From Thiohalocapsa halophila (GTDB lineage Bacteria > Pseudomonadota > Gammaproteobacteria > Chromatiales > Chromatiaceae): a stretch of 64,000 bases of DNA. Made by a program: the position numbers and the translations under genes. Under the pieces are notes generated by a model, which saw only the letters and a program-made list of their open reading frames with translations, ran no database searches and had not been told where the DNA came from. Shown piece by piece: positions 1-9,397 of this stretch. The stretch is from assembly GCF_016583825.1 (NCBI RefSeq), contig NZ_NRRV01000024.1, positions 16,799-80,798 on the forward strand. The letters are read 5' to 3'. Every line of letters starts with the position of its first letter. The stretch's first letter is position 1.

Positions 1-2
1 GC

Positions 3-296
3 GCTCGTCCGCAGGCAGTTGCAAACCCCATCCACCGCAACCGCCGCTCGGTTTGGTCCATTTCAACCAAGCCCTACAGCGGTGCCCACTTCGCCGTGTT
101 CCTGCCAGAGCTGATCGAACCATGCATCCTTGTATCAACACAGCGTGGAGAAACTGTTTTTGACCCTTTCTTCGGGTCCGGCGCGACGGGGGAGGTCGCG
201 CAGCGCCTTGGGCGGCGCTGGATCGGCTGCGAACTGAATCAAGAATACGCGGAACTGCAAAAACAGCGCACAGCACAAACAGGCTTGGATCTATAG
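3..296 (+). CDS. C-terminal part of a site-specific DNA methyltransferase (N4/N6 type), cut by the window edge
   Basis: The open frame runs in from the window start, so only the last 97 residues or so are visible. It reads RSVWSISTKPYSGAHFAVFL and then DPFFGSGATGEVA, the AdoMet-binding motif I (FxGxG type) that lies near the C-terminus in beta-class N4-cytosine/N6-adenine methyltransferases. These enzymes methylate DNA in restriction-modification systems or as orphan phage/ICE methylases. The tail RWIGCELNQEYAELQ is typical of the family. A GTG at 96 is not a credible start because homology continues upstream. The next gene is an XRE regulator, then tRNA-Lys, which suggests the end of an integrated element. 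The target base cannot be told because the catalytic (D/N/S)PPY motif lies outside the window. Confidence 0.85.
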   Translation, partial: ARPQAVANPIHRNRRSVWSISTKPYSGAHFAVFLPELIEPCILVSTQRGETVFDPFFGSGATGEVAQRLGRRWIGCELNQEYAELQKQRTAQTGLDL

Positions 297-312
297 CTTG
301 CGCGAGGCGTAA

Positions 313-639
313 CTATCGGCGATACCTGTCAGACAAGTCGCGGATATATTCACGGACCTTCCGCTGCCCGTCCTCGTTCAGGTCGTAGTACAGAACGTCA
401 TCGTCCGTGGCAAACAGAGCAAACAAAGGAACACTGAGGCCAGCCGCCACGTGGGCGATGGATTCGGCACTGTACTGGTTTTGTTGCTCCAGCCGAGACA
501 GGCTGGCTTTTGAGTAGGTGCGTCCGGTGGCCCGGCGGATTGCGGCAATGAGGTCGCCCAGGGTCCACTTCCGCTGCTGCCGGAACTGCCAAACGTTGAG
601 TCCAGGCGGATCTGTCGGGCGTTTAGAGGTTTTGGGCAT
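313..639 (-). CDS. XRE-family helix-turn-helix regulator
   Basis: The product has 108 aa. Residues of about 14-75 form a Cro/C1-type HTH: WQFRQQRKWTLGDLIAAI, then KASLSRLEQQNQYSAESI and VAAGLSVPLFALF. The acidic C-terminal tail has no recognised domain. Such proteins control prophage, ICE or restriction-modification genes, and this one is convergent with the methyltransferase fragment, 16 bp from it. Its base composition is visibly lower in GC than the downstream core genes, in keeping with acquisition. A 36-bp region with inverted CAACAACT/AGTTGTTG arms lies 29 bp upstream of its start and could be its own operator (inference). Confidence 0.8.
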   Translation of the reverse strand: MPKTSKRPTDPPGLNVWQFRQQRKWTLGDLIAAIRRATGRTYSKASLSRLEQQNQYSAESIAHVAAGLSVPLFALFATDDDVLYYDLNEDGQRKVREYIRDLSDRYRR

Positions 640-667
640 GCCGCGTCCCTTTCGCGCCCCCCAAAAA

Positions 668-703
668 CAACAACTGACATTACAAAAGCTATATAAGTTG
701 TTG
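668..703. promoter_or_regulatory. Inverted repeat upstream of the XRE gene, possible operator
   Basis: CAACAACT (668-675) and AGTTGTTG (696-703) are perfect 8-bp inverted arms around an AT-rich centre containing TATATA. The site lies between the XRE start and tRNA-Lys, where autoregulatory operators of Cro/C1 repressors are common. The operator role is inference. Confidence 0.35.
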
Positions 704-709
704 ATTTTA

Positions 710-785
710 TGGTGCGCCCTGATGGACTCGAACCATCGACCACCTGATTAAAAGTCAGATGCTCTACCAACTGAGCTAAGGGCGC
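710..785 (-). tRNA. tRNA-Lys (anticodon TTT)
   Basis: Read on the minus strand the 76-nt sequence folds as a complete cloverleaf. It has the acceptor pair GCGCCCT/AGGGCGC, D-arm AGCTCAGTTGGTAGAGC, anticodon loop CTTTTAA, T-loop GTTCGAGTC and an encoded CCA. The 3' end points towards the XRE and methyltransferase genes, the side on which tRNA-targeting integrases place their elements. queC lies 142 bp upstream on the same strand, an arrangement known from other gammaproteobacteria. Confidence 0.97.
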
Positions 786-927
786 TTGGTGCTGGAAGTG
801 CGTGGTGGGGCCGTGTCGCTGAGCCCTGCGCACAAACGCGAATTATAGCTTGGTTGGCCAGGGTATGGGAAGCAGCGGCAGGGGTAGTCTTGTGTACGGC
901 CCTGCCTCTGCAACCGGGGCGGCTCGG

Positions 928-1611
928 TCAGACGTAGCGGGTGGGGTCCGGCAGGCCAGCGGCGCGGAAGCCTTCGGCGCGCAGCCGGCAGGAGTCGCAG
1001 CGCCCGCAGCCGCGGCCCCGGTCGTCCGCTTGGTAGCAGGAGACGGTGAGGCTGTAGTCGACGCCGAGGTCGGTGCCGCGACGGATGATCTCGGCCTTGC
1101 TGAGGTCGATCAAAGGGGCGTCGATGCTCGGGGCTCGGCCTTCGACGCCGGCCTTGGTGGCGACCCGGGCGAGCTGCTGGAAGGCGTCGATGAAGGCGGG
1201 TCGGCAGTCGGGATAGCCGGAGTAGTCGAGGGCGTTGACGCCGACCACGATGCGGCCGGCGTCGGCGACCTCGGCAAGCCCCAGGGCGAGGGCCAGCAGC
1301 AGGGTGTTGCGCGCCGGGACATAGGTGACCGGGATGCCGTCGGTGGGCGTCTCCGGCACGGCGATGCCCGCGTCCGTGAGCGCCGAGCCGCCGATGGGCC
1401 GCAGGTCGAGCGGCACGATGGTGTGGGCGGCGGCACCGAGCTGATACGCGACGGCGCGGGCGGCGTCGAGCTCGGCCCGGTGGCGCTGGCCGTAGTCGAT
1501 GCTGAGGGCGTGGCAGCGCAATCCCTCGGCACGGGCCATGGCGAGGGCAGTGGCGGAATCGAGGCCGCCGGAGAGCAGCACGACAGCGGTTTGGGCATCG
1601 GGAGTGGACAT
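928..1611 (-). CDS. queC: 7-cyano-7-deazaguanine synthase QueC
   Basis: QueC converts 7-carboxy-7-deazaguanine to preQ0 with ATP and ammonia in the cytoplasm, an early step of queuosine synthesis. The start ATG at 1611 gives 227 aa, the usual family length. The frame stays open upstream to 1908, but that part is an Arg-rich translation without homology. The ATP-pyrophosphatase loop SGGLDS is at residues 14-19. The C-terminal zinc site is Cys192 plus Cys202, Cys205 and Cys208 (CGRCDSC). Also visible are [12 protein letters not shown] and VPARNTLLL, both characteristic. It is followed on the same strand by tRNA-Lys. No other queuosine gene is in the window. Confidence 0.95.
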   Translation of the reverse strand: MSTPDAQTAVVLLSGGLDSATALAMARAEGLRCHALSIDYGQRHRAELDAARAVAYQLGAAAHTIVPLDLRPIGGSALTDAGIAVPETPTDGIPVTYVPARNTLLLALALGLAEVADAGRIVVGVNALDYSGYPDCRPAFIDAFQQLARVATKAGVEGRAPSIDAPLIDLSKAEIIRRGTDLGVDYSLTVSCYQADDRGRGCGRCDSCRLRAEGFRAAGLPDPTRYV

Positions 1612-2219
1612 GCGTGCGACCTCTGCGGCACCGGGAACACGGGCGCCGGCGCTCCCGCCAGGGGCAAAGCATGAAGCACGCCCGCGCGCGGCGCCCACGC
1701 CACATCGCTCGCGCCGGCGCGAGCTCCTCGGCAGTCTAACGGCCGCGCCGACGCCGGCAAACCGCGAGCGTCCGCGGGCCTTTTGCGTGCTGCGCCGGGC
1801 CTGGTTATTATGTGTACGGGCGATACTCGAGCCATGGCGAGCGGGTGATCGCCGTCGCCCGTACACGCCGCCCGCCCGACCCGGTCGGCTCCGGGACGCA
1901 GGTCTCATCTTACGCCAGCGCTTTGGCCACGTACCGCCATACCGCCGGAAAACCCGCTAGGCTAAGGACAAGGGCCTCGGCGGGCTCGAACCGACCGCAG
2001 GCCGCACTGCGCCAGCATGCTGTGCGCACACATAACGATCCATCTCGACGCACATGCACGCTTCCGTCGGCCCCATCCTCGGCGAGCTTAAGCAAACGGA
2101 GACCGCGGGCGCGGCGGTCGGGCAGGGCCGCCACCCCGGCCATAGTTGCAGGTCCGGCCCCGGCACTGACCCAGCGGGATGGCCGCAGCGCGCAGGGTAA
2201 ATAGACCATCGCCGGGCGC
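1612..2219. other. 608-bp intergenic region between divergent queC and the GGDEF gene
   Basis: No convincing gene is seen. Open frames on both strands are Arg/Pro-rich shadows typical of GC-rich DNA. It must hold the promoters of both divergent genes. The only distinct structure is the 12-bp inverted repeat at 1812-1866. Confidence 0.5.
1812..1866. repeat. 12-bp perfect inverted repeat
   Basis: GTGTACGGGCGA (1812-1823) is exactly matched by its reverse complement TCGCCCGTACAC (1855-1866), with a 31-nt loop. It could be a hairpin or a dimeric regulator site in the divergent queC/GGDEF promoter region. No T-tract follows, so a terminator is unlikely. Confidence 0.5.
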
Positions 2220-3533
2220 ATGTATCCCTTCTCCGTCATCGACCCGGGCACGCTGATGCTGACCGCCGTCGGCGTGTTTCTGGTGACCGGGCTGTTCATG
2301 TCGCTGGCGCACCGTATCCGCCATGAGCGGGCCTACGCCTGGCTGGCGGCCGGCAATCTGGCCTTTGCCCTGGGCTGGTCGCTGGCGCTCGCGGAGAACG
2401 TCATCGGTGTCAGCTGGGTGACGGTGCCGCTGTCCAACATCTTCCTGCTGCTGCTGCCGGTGATGCTGATCTGTGCGTCACTGGCCTTCCTGCGCCTGCC
2501 CGGCATCGGCTTGGCGCTGATCGTCGCCTCGCCCATCGTCTTGACGCTGTACTTCGTGCTGGCCGAGACCATGCGCCACGCCATCATCCCGGGCGCCCTC
2601 ACCTCCAGCCTGAACGGCGCCATGTACCTGGGCACGGCCTGGATCTTCAGCCGCTACTGCTATCCCCGCGGCAGCGTGGCTCAGACCATCATCGGGGCCA
2701 ATATGCTCATCGGCGCGGTTTTCATCGCGCGCACCGGCGTATTGCTGCTCGCAAGCGTCGCGCCGAACCGGGTGCCGCCGGTGTTCCTGGAGCAGTTGGT
2801 CTACGCGGCCCTCTTGGTAAACCTGGTCTGCGCATTGGCCCAGGCGCTGTGCTTTCCGCTGCTCGACTTCATGCGGGCGGAAACGGAGCATTCCCGCGTC
2901 AGCCGCCGGCTCAGCAACCTCGCCGACCGCGACGCGCTCACCGGAAGCTACAATCGCCGCGCCTTCACGGTGCGGCTCGAAGTGGAGCTCCAGTTCCACA
3001 AGCCGAACCGCCTGCCGCTCAGCGTCATATTGCTGGACATCGACCACCTCACCGCCATCAACGACAGCTACGGCCGCGGCGCCGGGGATGCGGCGCTGGT
3101 GGCGTTGGCAGAGATCGTCGAGTCCTGCTCCCGCGGCAACGACACCTTTGCGCGCTTCGGTGACGACGAGTTCGCGCTGCTGTTGCCGGAGACGGCCATC
3201 GGCCAAGCCTCGGCCACCGCAGAGTCCATCCGCGCCGCCGTCGCCCATCTGGACCGCGGCGGGCAGCCGGATATAGCCGTGCCCATGACCTGCTCTGCGG
3301 GTGTCGCCACCCTGAGCCACCGCGTCGATACCCAGGCGACGCTGCTCGCGAACGCGGATCTCGCGCTATGCGAGGCAAAGCGCAGCGGGGGCGACAGCGT
3401 GTACCCGCCGCCGAGCGCGGGCGAGCCGCCGCAGGGGGCAGAGCCATCCGATGCAGATGACTCGGACCACGGCGGTTCGGACCTGAGCCTGGCGGCGGCG
3501 CTGCTGGACCCGACCGGCAACGGAGAAGACTGA
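2220..3533 (+). CDS. Membrane GGDEF protein with a divergent GDDEF active-site motif
   Basis: The product has 437 aa. Residues of about 10-220 contain roughly six hydrophobic segments, including TLMLTAVGVFLVTGLFMSLA, and look like a membrane sensor part. The GGDEF domain covers about 235-390 and starts with DRDALTGSYNRRAF. GGDEF proteins make c-di-GMP from two GTP. Here the signature at 314-318 is GDDEF, so the second Gly is replaced by Asp. The inhibitory I-site RxxD is intact (RGND, 305-308, exactly five residues before the signature). The domain ends with a 45-residue acidic, disordered tail. It may be a weak cyclase or a c-di-GMP-binding effector; activity cannot be predicted from sequence. 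An alternative upstream start is unlikely. Confidence 0.88.
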   Translation: MYPFSVIDPGTLMLTAVGVFLVTGLFMSLAHRIRHERAYAWLAAGNLAFALGWSLALAENVIGVSWVTVPLSNIFLLLLPVMLICASLAFLRLPGIGLALIVASPIVLTLYFVLAETMRHAIIPGALTSSLNGAMYLGTAWIFSRYCYPRGSVAQTIIGANMLIGAVFIARTGVLLLASVAPNRVPPVFLEQLVYAALLVNLVCALAQALCFPLLDFMRAETEHSRVSRRLSNLADRDALTGSYNRRAFTVRLEVELQFHKPNRLPLSVILLDIDHLTAINDSYGRGAGDAALVALAEIVESCSRGNDTFARFGDDEFALLLPETAIGQASATAESIRAAVAHLDRGGQPDIAVPMTCSAGVATLSHRVDTQATLLANADLALCEAKRSGGDSVYPPPSAGEPPQGAEPSDADDSDHGGSDLSLAAALLDPTGNGED

Positions 3534-3545
3534 GGCCGGGCCGGC

Positions 3546-3585
3546 CGAGCCGAGCCGAGCCGAGCCGAGCCGAGCCGAGCCGAGC
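3546..3585. repeat. Pentanucleotide tandem repeat (CGAGC)8
   Basis: Eight uninterrupted copies of CGAGC begin 12 bp after the stop of the GGDEF gene and precede the membrane-protein gene at 3742. It is a simple-sequence tract able to change length by slippage. It lies outside any supported coding frame. Confidence 0.9.
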
Positions 3586-3741
3586 GACGAAATCGAGACC
3601 GACAATCCACGACTCGACCACACGGCCAGCCAACTGGGTCGCATTCACCGCGACGAGGAGTGGATACAATCGGGACGACGCGGCGCGCCCTTGGCCGCCG
3701 ACCCCCAGCCATCGAGCGCACGCAAAGCAGCAGGGATCACT

Positions 3742-4605
3742 ATGCCCAGAGCCAGCTTCATATCCTATGCGATCATCATGCGCCTGCTCACCATGTCCAT
3801 CGTCTGGCTCGCGCTGCTGGTGTGGGTCCTCAACGCCTACCGGGTCGGGTGCGTCACCAGCATCGCGGTTCTCCTGCTGATAACGGCTGCCGTGTTCGTC
3901 GCCGGCAGCGAGCGCTCCCACATGCATAGCCGCGCGCTGTTCAACGAGACGGTACGGCACGACGGTCGCTTGTTGCGTTTGGTCTATAACGGCCTGCTCA
4001 TCAATCTGCGGGATCTGGCGGTCGCTGTGCTGCTGGGGGTGGTGCTGGTGACGAGCGCCCTCACGTTGGCGCCGCGGCAGTGGTCCTTGCTGTTCGTTGA
4101 CCTACTGTTGCTCACACTCTTGATTCCGCGCATCGCCCGCCTGCTGGGCACCGAGGTGCGCCCGCCCTTTCGCTATGCCATGGCACGGCAATGGGCCGTC
4201 TGGATCAGCCTGCTGCTATTGTGGATCGAGGGCATGATGTCGCTGCTGTTCTATCCGCCCACCGATTACACCGGCATGCGCTGGCAGGAGGTGGTGACCT
4301 ACAACCTCGTCGTACCGGATGCGGCCTGCGGCATCATCGAGACGGCCGCCACCGTCTTCGTCAGCGGCCAGGCCATCGCCATCTGGGCAGTGCAGAACGG
4401 TGCCCGCGTGGCCAATGACCCGACCCAATCCGTGATGCTCTGGGTGGGCTACGCAACCCTCGTCGGCTTCACCTTCCTCACCGCACTGGCGTACAGCCGC
4501 GCCCTCATCGGCGTCATGGGGCGGCCCTGGGAGCTGTGGGGGAAGGCCGCGCCGTCTGCCCAAGGCGGACCCGCGGCCGCCGACGGCTCGACGCCGGGCC
4601 TGTAA
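3742..4605 (+). CDS. Integral membrane protein of unknown function
   Basis: The ATG at 3742 gives 287 aa and is preceded by a weak AGGGA ribosome site; the frame can be extended to a TTG at 3691 without gaining hydrophobic sequence. About seven hydrophobic segments are seen, for example MSIVWLALLVWVLNAY, VLLLITAAVFVAG, LAVAVLLGVVLVTSALTL and LLFVDLLLLTLLI. A conserved-looking loop FRYAMARQWAVWISLLLLW follows. No catalytic motif or known domain was recognised, and the C-terminus is a short Ala/Gly-rich tail. It lies downstream of the GGDEF gene on the same strand, separated by the CGAGC repeat, and could be co-transcribed. Confidence 0.75.
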   Translation: MPRASFISYAIIMRLLTMSIVWLALLVWVLNAYRVGCVTSIAVLLLITAAVFVAGSERSHMHSRALFNETVRHDGRLLRLVYNGLLINLRDLAVAVLLGVVLVTSALTLAPRQWSLLFVDLLLLTLLIPRIARLLGTEVRPPFRYAMARQWAVWISLLLLWIEGMMSLLFYPPTDYTGMRWQEVVTYNLVVPDAACGIIETAATVFVSGQAIAIWAVQNGARVANDPTQSVMLWVGYATLVGFTFLTALAYSRALIGVMGRPWELWGKAAPSAQGGPAAADGSTPGL

Positions 4606-4851
4606 TCCTGAACGTCAGCAGCAGCGGCAGCAGAGTAAGGCCGCGCGTCGGTCTGTGGTTGAGGGTCTGCCGGGTGGTGAGCGTGGGGGCAGGTCAGTCG
4701 GGGTAGCGCGGGGGCAGCTTCGGCGGCGGTTGGCGCGAGTGCTTTTCCGGGGACCTGTAACCGCCTGGCGGCGGGGCCGGCGAGACGCTGGCTATCCCAG
4801 TTGCCGGCGGGACGCCGGCGCTCCCGGGCGCCGACGCTGCCGCGGACAATG

Positions 4852-5865
4852 TCAGTCCTCGGCGTGGTAGCCCTGGATACGCTCCACCTCGTTGCGGGAG
4901 CCCAGGATGACGGGCACGCGTTGGTGCAGCTCCTGGGGCTGCATGTCCATGATGCGCTCGCGGCCGGTGATGGAGCCGCCACCGGCCTGCTCGACGATGA
5001 AGCTCATGGGGTTGGCCTCGTAGAGCAGGCGCAGCTTGCCGCCCTGGCCCTTAGCGGCCATCTTCGAGTCCATCGGATACATGAACACACCGCCGCGGGT
5101 GAGTATGCGGTGCACCTCGGCGACCATGGACGCGATCCAGCGCATGTTGAAGTCCCGCTCCCGCGGGCCCTCCTTGCCGGCCAGGCACTCATCGACATAG
5201 CGCTTCACCGGCGCCTCCCAGAAGCGGCCGTTGGAGGCGTTGATGGCGAACTCCGAGGTGTCCGCCGGAATGGTCATGCTCGGATGGGTCAGGATGAACT
5301 CGCCGATGTTCTGATCCAGCGTGAAGCCATTCACGCCCTTGCCAGTGGTCAGCACCATCATGGTGGACGGGCCGTAGAGGGCGTAGCCCGCGGCCACCTG
5401 CTGGGTGCCGGCCTGCAGGAAGTCCCGCACCGTGGGCCGGTCCACGCCGCCCGGACAGCGCAGGATGCTGAAGATGGTGCCGACGGAAACATTGACGTCG
5501 ATGTTCGAGGAGCCGTCCAGCGGGTCGAAGGTGATCAGATACTTGCCGCGCGGATACTGGTCCGGGATCTGATAGACATCGTCCATCTCCTCGGAGGCCA
5601 TGGCCGCGAGGTGGCCCGCCCACTCGTTGCACTGGATGAACATCTCGTTGGAGAGCACGTCCAGCTTCTTCTGGGTCTCGCCCTGGACGTTCTCGCTGCC
5701 GGCGGTGCCGAGCGCACCCACCAGCGCGCCGTGGTTCACCTGGTTGCTGATCATCTTGCAGGCGGTGACGATGTCGTTCAGCAGCGCCGTGAACTCACCG
5801 GTGGCGCCGGGCGCCTTGTGCTGCTCTTCGCTGATGAACTGCGTAATGGTGGTACCGTGATCCAT
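4852..5865 (-). CDS. fbp: Class I fructose-1,6-bisphosphatase
   Basis: It hydrolyses fructose 1,6-bisphosphate to fructose 6-phosphate in gluconeogenesis (and in the Calvin cycle of autotrophs). The ATG at 5865 gives 337 aa, the standard length; upstream codons in the same frame have no homology. The metal/phosphate site is [17 protein letters not shown] (DPLDG at about 114-118), preceded by SEEMDD. Further class I signatures are [44 protein letters not shown] and the C-terminal [14 protein letters not shown]. It is divergent from the acetoacetyl-CoA synthetase gene. About 245 bp downstream of it there is no gene, only GC-rich inverted sequence (about 4800-4840). Confidence 0.97.
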   Translation of the reverse strand: MDHGTTITQFISEEQHKAPGATGEFTALLNDIVTACKMISNQVNHGALVGALGTAGSENVQGETQKKLDVLSNEMFIQCNEWAGHLAAMASEEMDDVYQIPDQYPRGKYLITFDPLDGSSNIDVNVSVGTIFSILRCPGGVDRPTVRDFLQAGTQQVAAGYALYGPSTMMVLTTGKGVNGFTLDQNIGEFILTHPSMTIPADTSEFAINASNGRFWEAPVKRYVDECLAGKEGPRERDFNMRWIASMVAEVHRILTRGGVFMYPMDSKMAAKGQGGKLRLLYEANPMSFIVEQAGGGSITGRERIMDMQPQELHQRVPVILGSRNEVERIQGYHAED

Positions 5866-6138
5866 GGGGGTCGAACCTCGTTGCTTGGAAAGTGACTTGG
5901 GGAATTGACTCGGGGGATTGACGGGGTGATGGCCCGGGGCGACGACCCAGGACAGGTTGGCGGCTGCCGCGGGAACGGGGAGCGGCGGCCGCCGGGCGAC
6001 AGAAACTGCGTGACGCCCCAGTATAAGGGCGCACTCCCGTGCATTCGACGCGGATTCACACTGGATGCAGCCGCGCCCGCCGGCAACGGCCCCCTGCGGT
6101 ATCCTCCACGGCCCGGTTGCGCAAACCCAGACCCGCCC

Positions 6139-8145
<2,007 letters not shown>

Positions 8146-8331
8146 TCGCCGGGGCCACCCGTAAGCTGGTGGACTGCGCTTCGCTTGTCCACCCTACGCC
8201 CTGCGCCTGCCCGAGTGGTTGGAGTGGTGATCGAGGCTTCTTCTCGCTCCGCGTGTGCGTGGTGGTCAAATCCGCGGGCCGGAATGACGGCAATGACAAT
8301 ACGGAAGCCAAGAGCACAAGGTACACCGCGC

Positions 8332-9141
8332 CTAGACGCGGTCCCCGCCACGCTGGCGCAGCGCCTCGTACAGGCAGACACCGGCGGCCACGGAGACGTT
8401 GAGGCTCTCCACCCGCCCGCGCATCGGAATGCGCATGAGCACATCACAGTGCTCCCGGGTGAGTCGCCGCAGGCCACTGCCCTCACCGCCCAGCACCAGG
8501 CCCAGGGGGCCGGTCAGAGCCGTTGCGTAGAGGCTCGCCGGGACGTCCTCCGCGGTGCCCATGAGCCAAACGCCGGCGGCCTTCAGCTGCGCCAGCGACC
8601 GGGCCAGGTTGGTTACCTGAATGAAAGGCACGGACTCCGCCGCGCCGCTCGCGACCTTGACGGCCGCCGGCGTCAGACCGGCGGCCTTGTCCTTGGGGGC
8701 GATGACGGCGTCGGCACCTGCGGCGTCGGCGCTGCGCAGGCAAGCGCCCAGGTTGTGCGGGTCGGTGACACCGTCCAGGATCAGCAGCAGCGGCGGATGA
8801 TCCAAGCCGCCCAGCAGCGCATCCAGGTCCTGCACCGGGCGCGCGGCAGGCCCGCTCACCCAGGCGATGACGCCCTGGTGGTTGGCACCGCCGGCGGCGG
8901 TGTCCAGCGCATCGCGGTCGAGCTGGCGCACGTGCACACCGGCCTTGCGAGCCAGACCCGCCAGCTCGGCGAGGCGCTGGTCGCGGCGGCGGCGGTCCAG
9001 CCACAGCTCGGCGACCTGCCCGGCGCCGAGCTTGAGGGCACTGCGGGCGCTGTTGATGCCGACGGTGGGGCTCGCGCCGCTGGGCTGGGTCGGACTCACG
9101 GCTCGGACGCACTCACGACTGGGATTGGGCGAGGATTGCAT
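8332..9141 (-). CDS. rlmB: 23S rRNA (guanosine-2251-2'-O)-methyltransferase RlmB
   Basis: This SPOUT enzyme 2'-O-methylates G2251 in the peptidyl-transferase P-loop of 23S rRNA. It has 269 aa. The N-terminal substrate-binding domain (about 25-100) includes VGINSARSALKLGAGQVAEL. The SpoU domain has motif 1 ILDGVTDPHNLGACLRSADA, motif 2 LGLVLGGEGSGL and motif 3 IPMRGRVESLNVSVAAG, which make the trefoil knot and AdoMet site. The first 22 residues before the homology are Ser/Pro-rich, so the true start may be slightly internal. It follows rnr on the same strand, the usual rnr-rlmB order, but with a 256-bp gap filled by REP-like repeats. Confidence 0.94.
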   Translation of the reverse strand: MQSSPNPSRECVRAVSPTQPSGASPTVGINSARSALKLGAGQVAELWLDRRRRDQRLAELAGLARKAGVHVRQLDRDALDTAAGGANHQGVIAWVSGPAARPVQDLDALLGGLDHPPLLLILDGVTDPHNLGACLRSADAAGADAVIAPKDKAAGLTPAAVKVASGAAESVPFIQVTNLARSLAQLKAAGVWLMGTAEDVPASLYATALTGPLGLVLGGEGSGLRRLTREHCDVLMRIPMRGRVESLNVSVAAGVCLYEALRQRGGDRV

Positions 9142-9190
9142 GCCGCCGCTCGTGCCCGGGCTCGGGCGTGGGGCAGGGCGACACTGGATG

Positions 9191-9338
9191 GCCTGACAGA
9201 CCAGGCGGTGACCGCAGGCGCGGCGTCGGGCTTCGTGCCTCAGCCCGGCCTACGGCGCCAGGGCGGGCCGAGCTGGCAGGCCTGACAACCAGGCGGTGAC
9301 CGCGGGCGCTGCGTTGGGCTTCGTGCCTCAGCTCGACC
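9191..9338. repeat. Two direct copies of a REP-related repeat between rnr and rlmB
   Basis: A unit of about 60 bp beginning GCCTGACA and containing GGGCTTCGTGCCTCAGC occurs at 9191-9250 and again at 9280-9338, 89 bp apart, with few differences. Its core is a degenerate inverted version of the GTAGGTCGG...GCCCGAC REP seen elsewhere in the window (subtype with centre CTGAGGCACGAA, as at 24016). Confidence 0.75.
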
Positions 9339-9397
9339 GTCGGTGCTTGGCGCTCACGCGTGCGGCGGCTGGGGCGCTGCGCCGGCTGCGCTGCGGC

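Noticed and set aside
850..1674. Long plus-strand ORF opposite queC
   Set aside because: Gly/Ala/Val-rich antisense translation of a well-supported gene with no domain; a GC-rich shadow.
1910..2299. Minus-strand ORF in the queC/GGDEF intergenic region
   Set aside because: It overlaps the start of the GGDEF gene, is Arg/Ala-rich and lacks any recognisable domain.
4800..4845. GC-rich inverted sequence downstream of fbp as a terminator
   Set aside because: Arms such as GCCGGCG/CGCCGGC are imperfect and no T-run follows on the fbp strand; not distinguishable from general GC-rich palindromic background.
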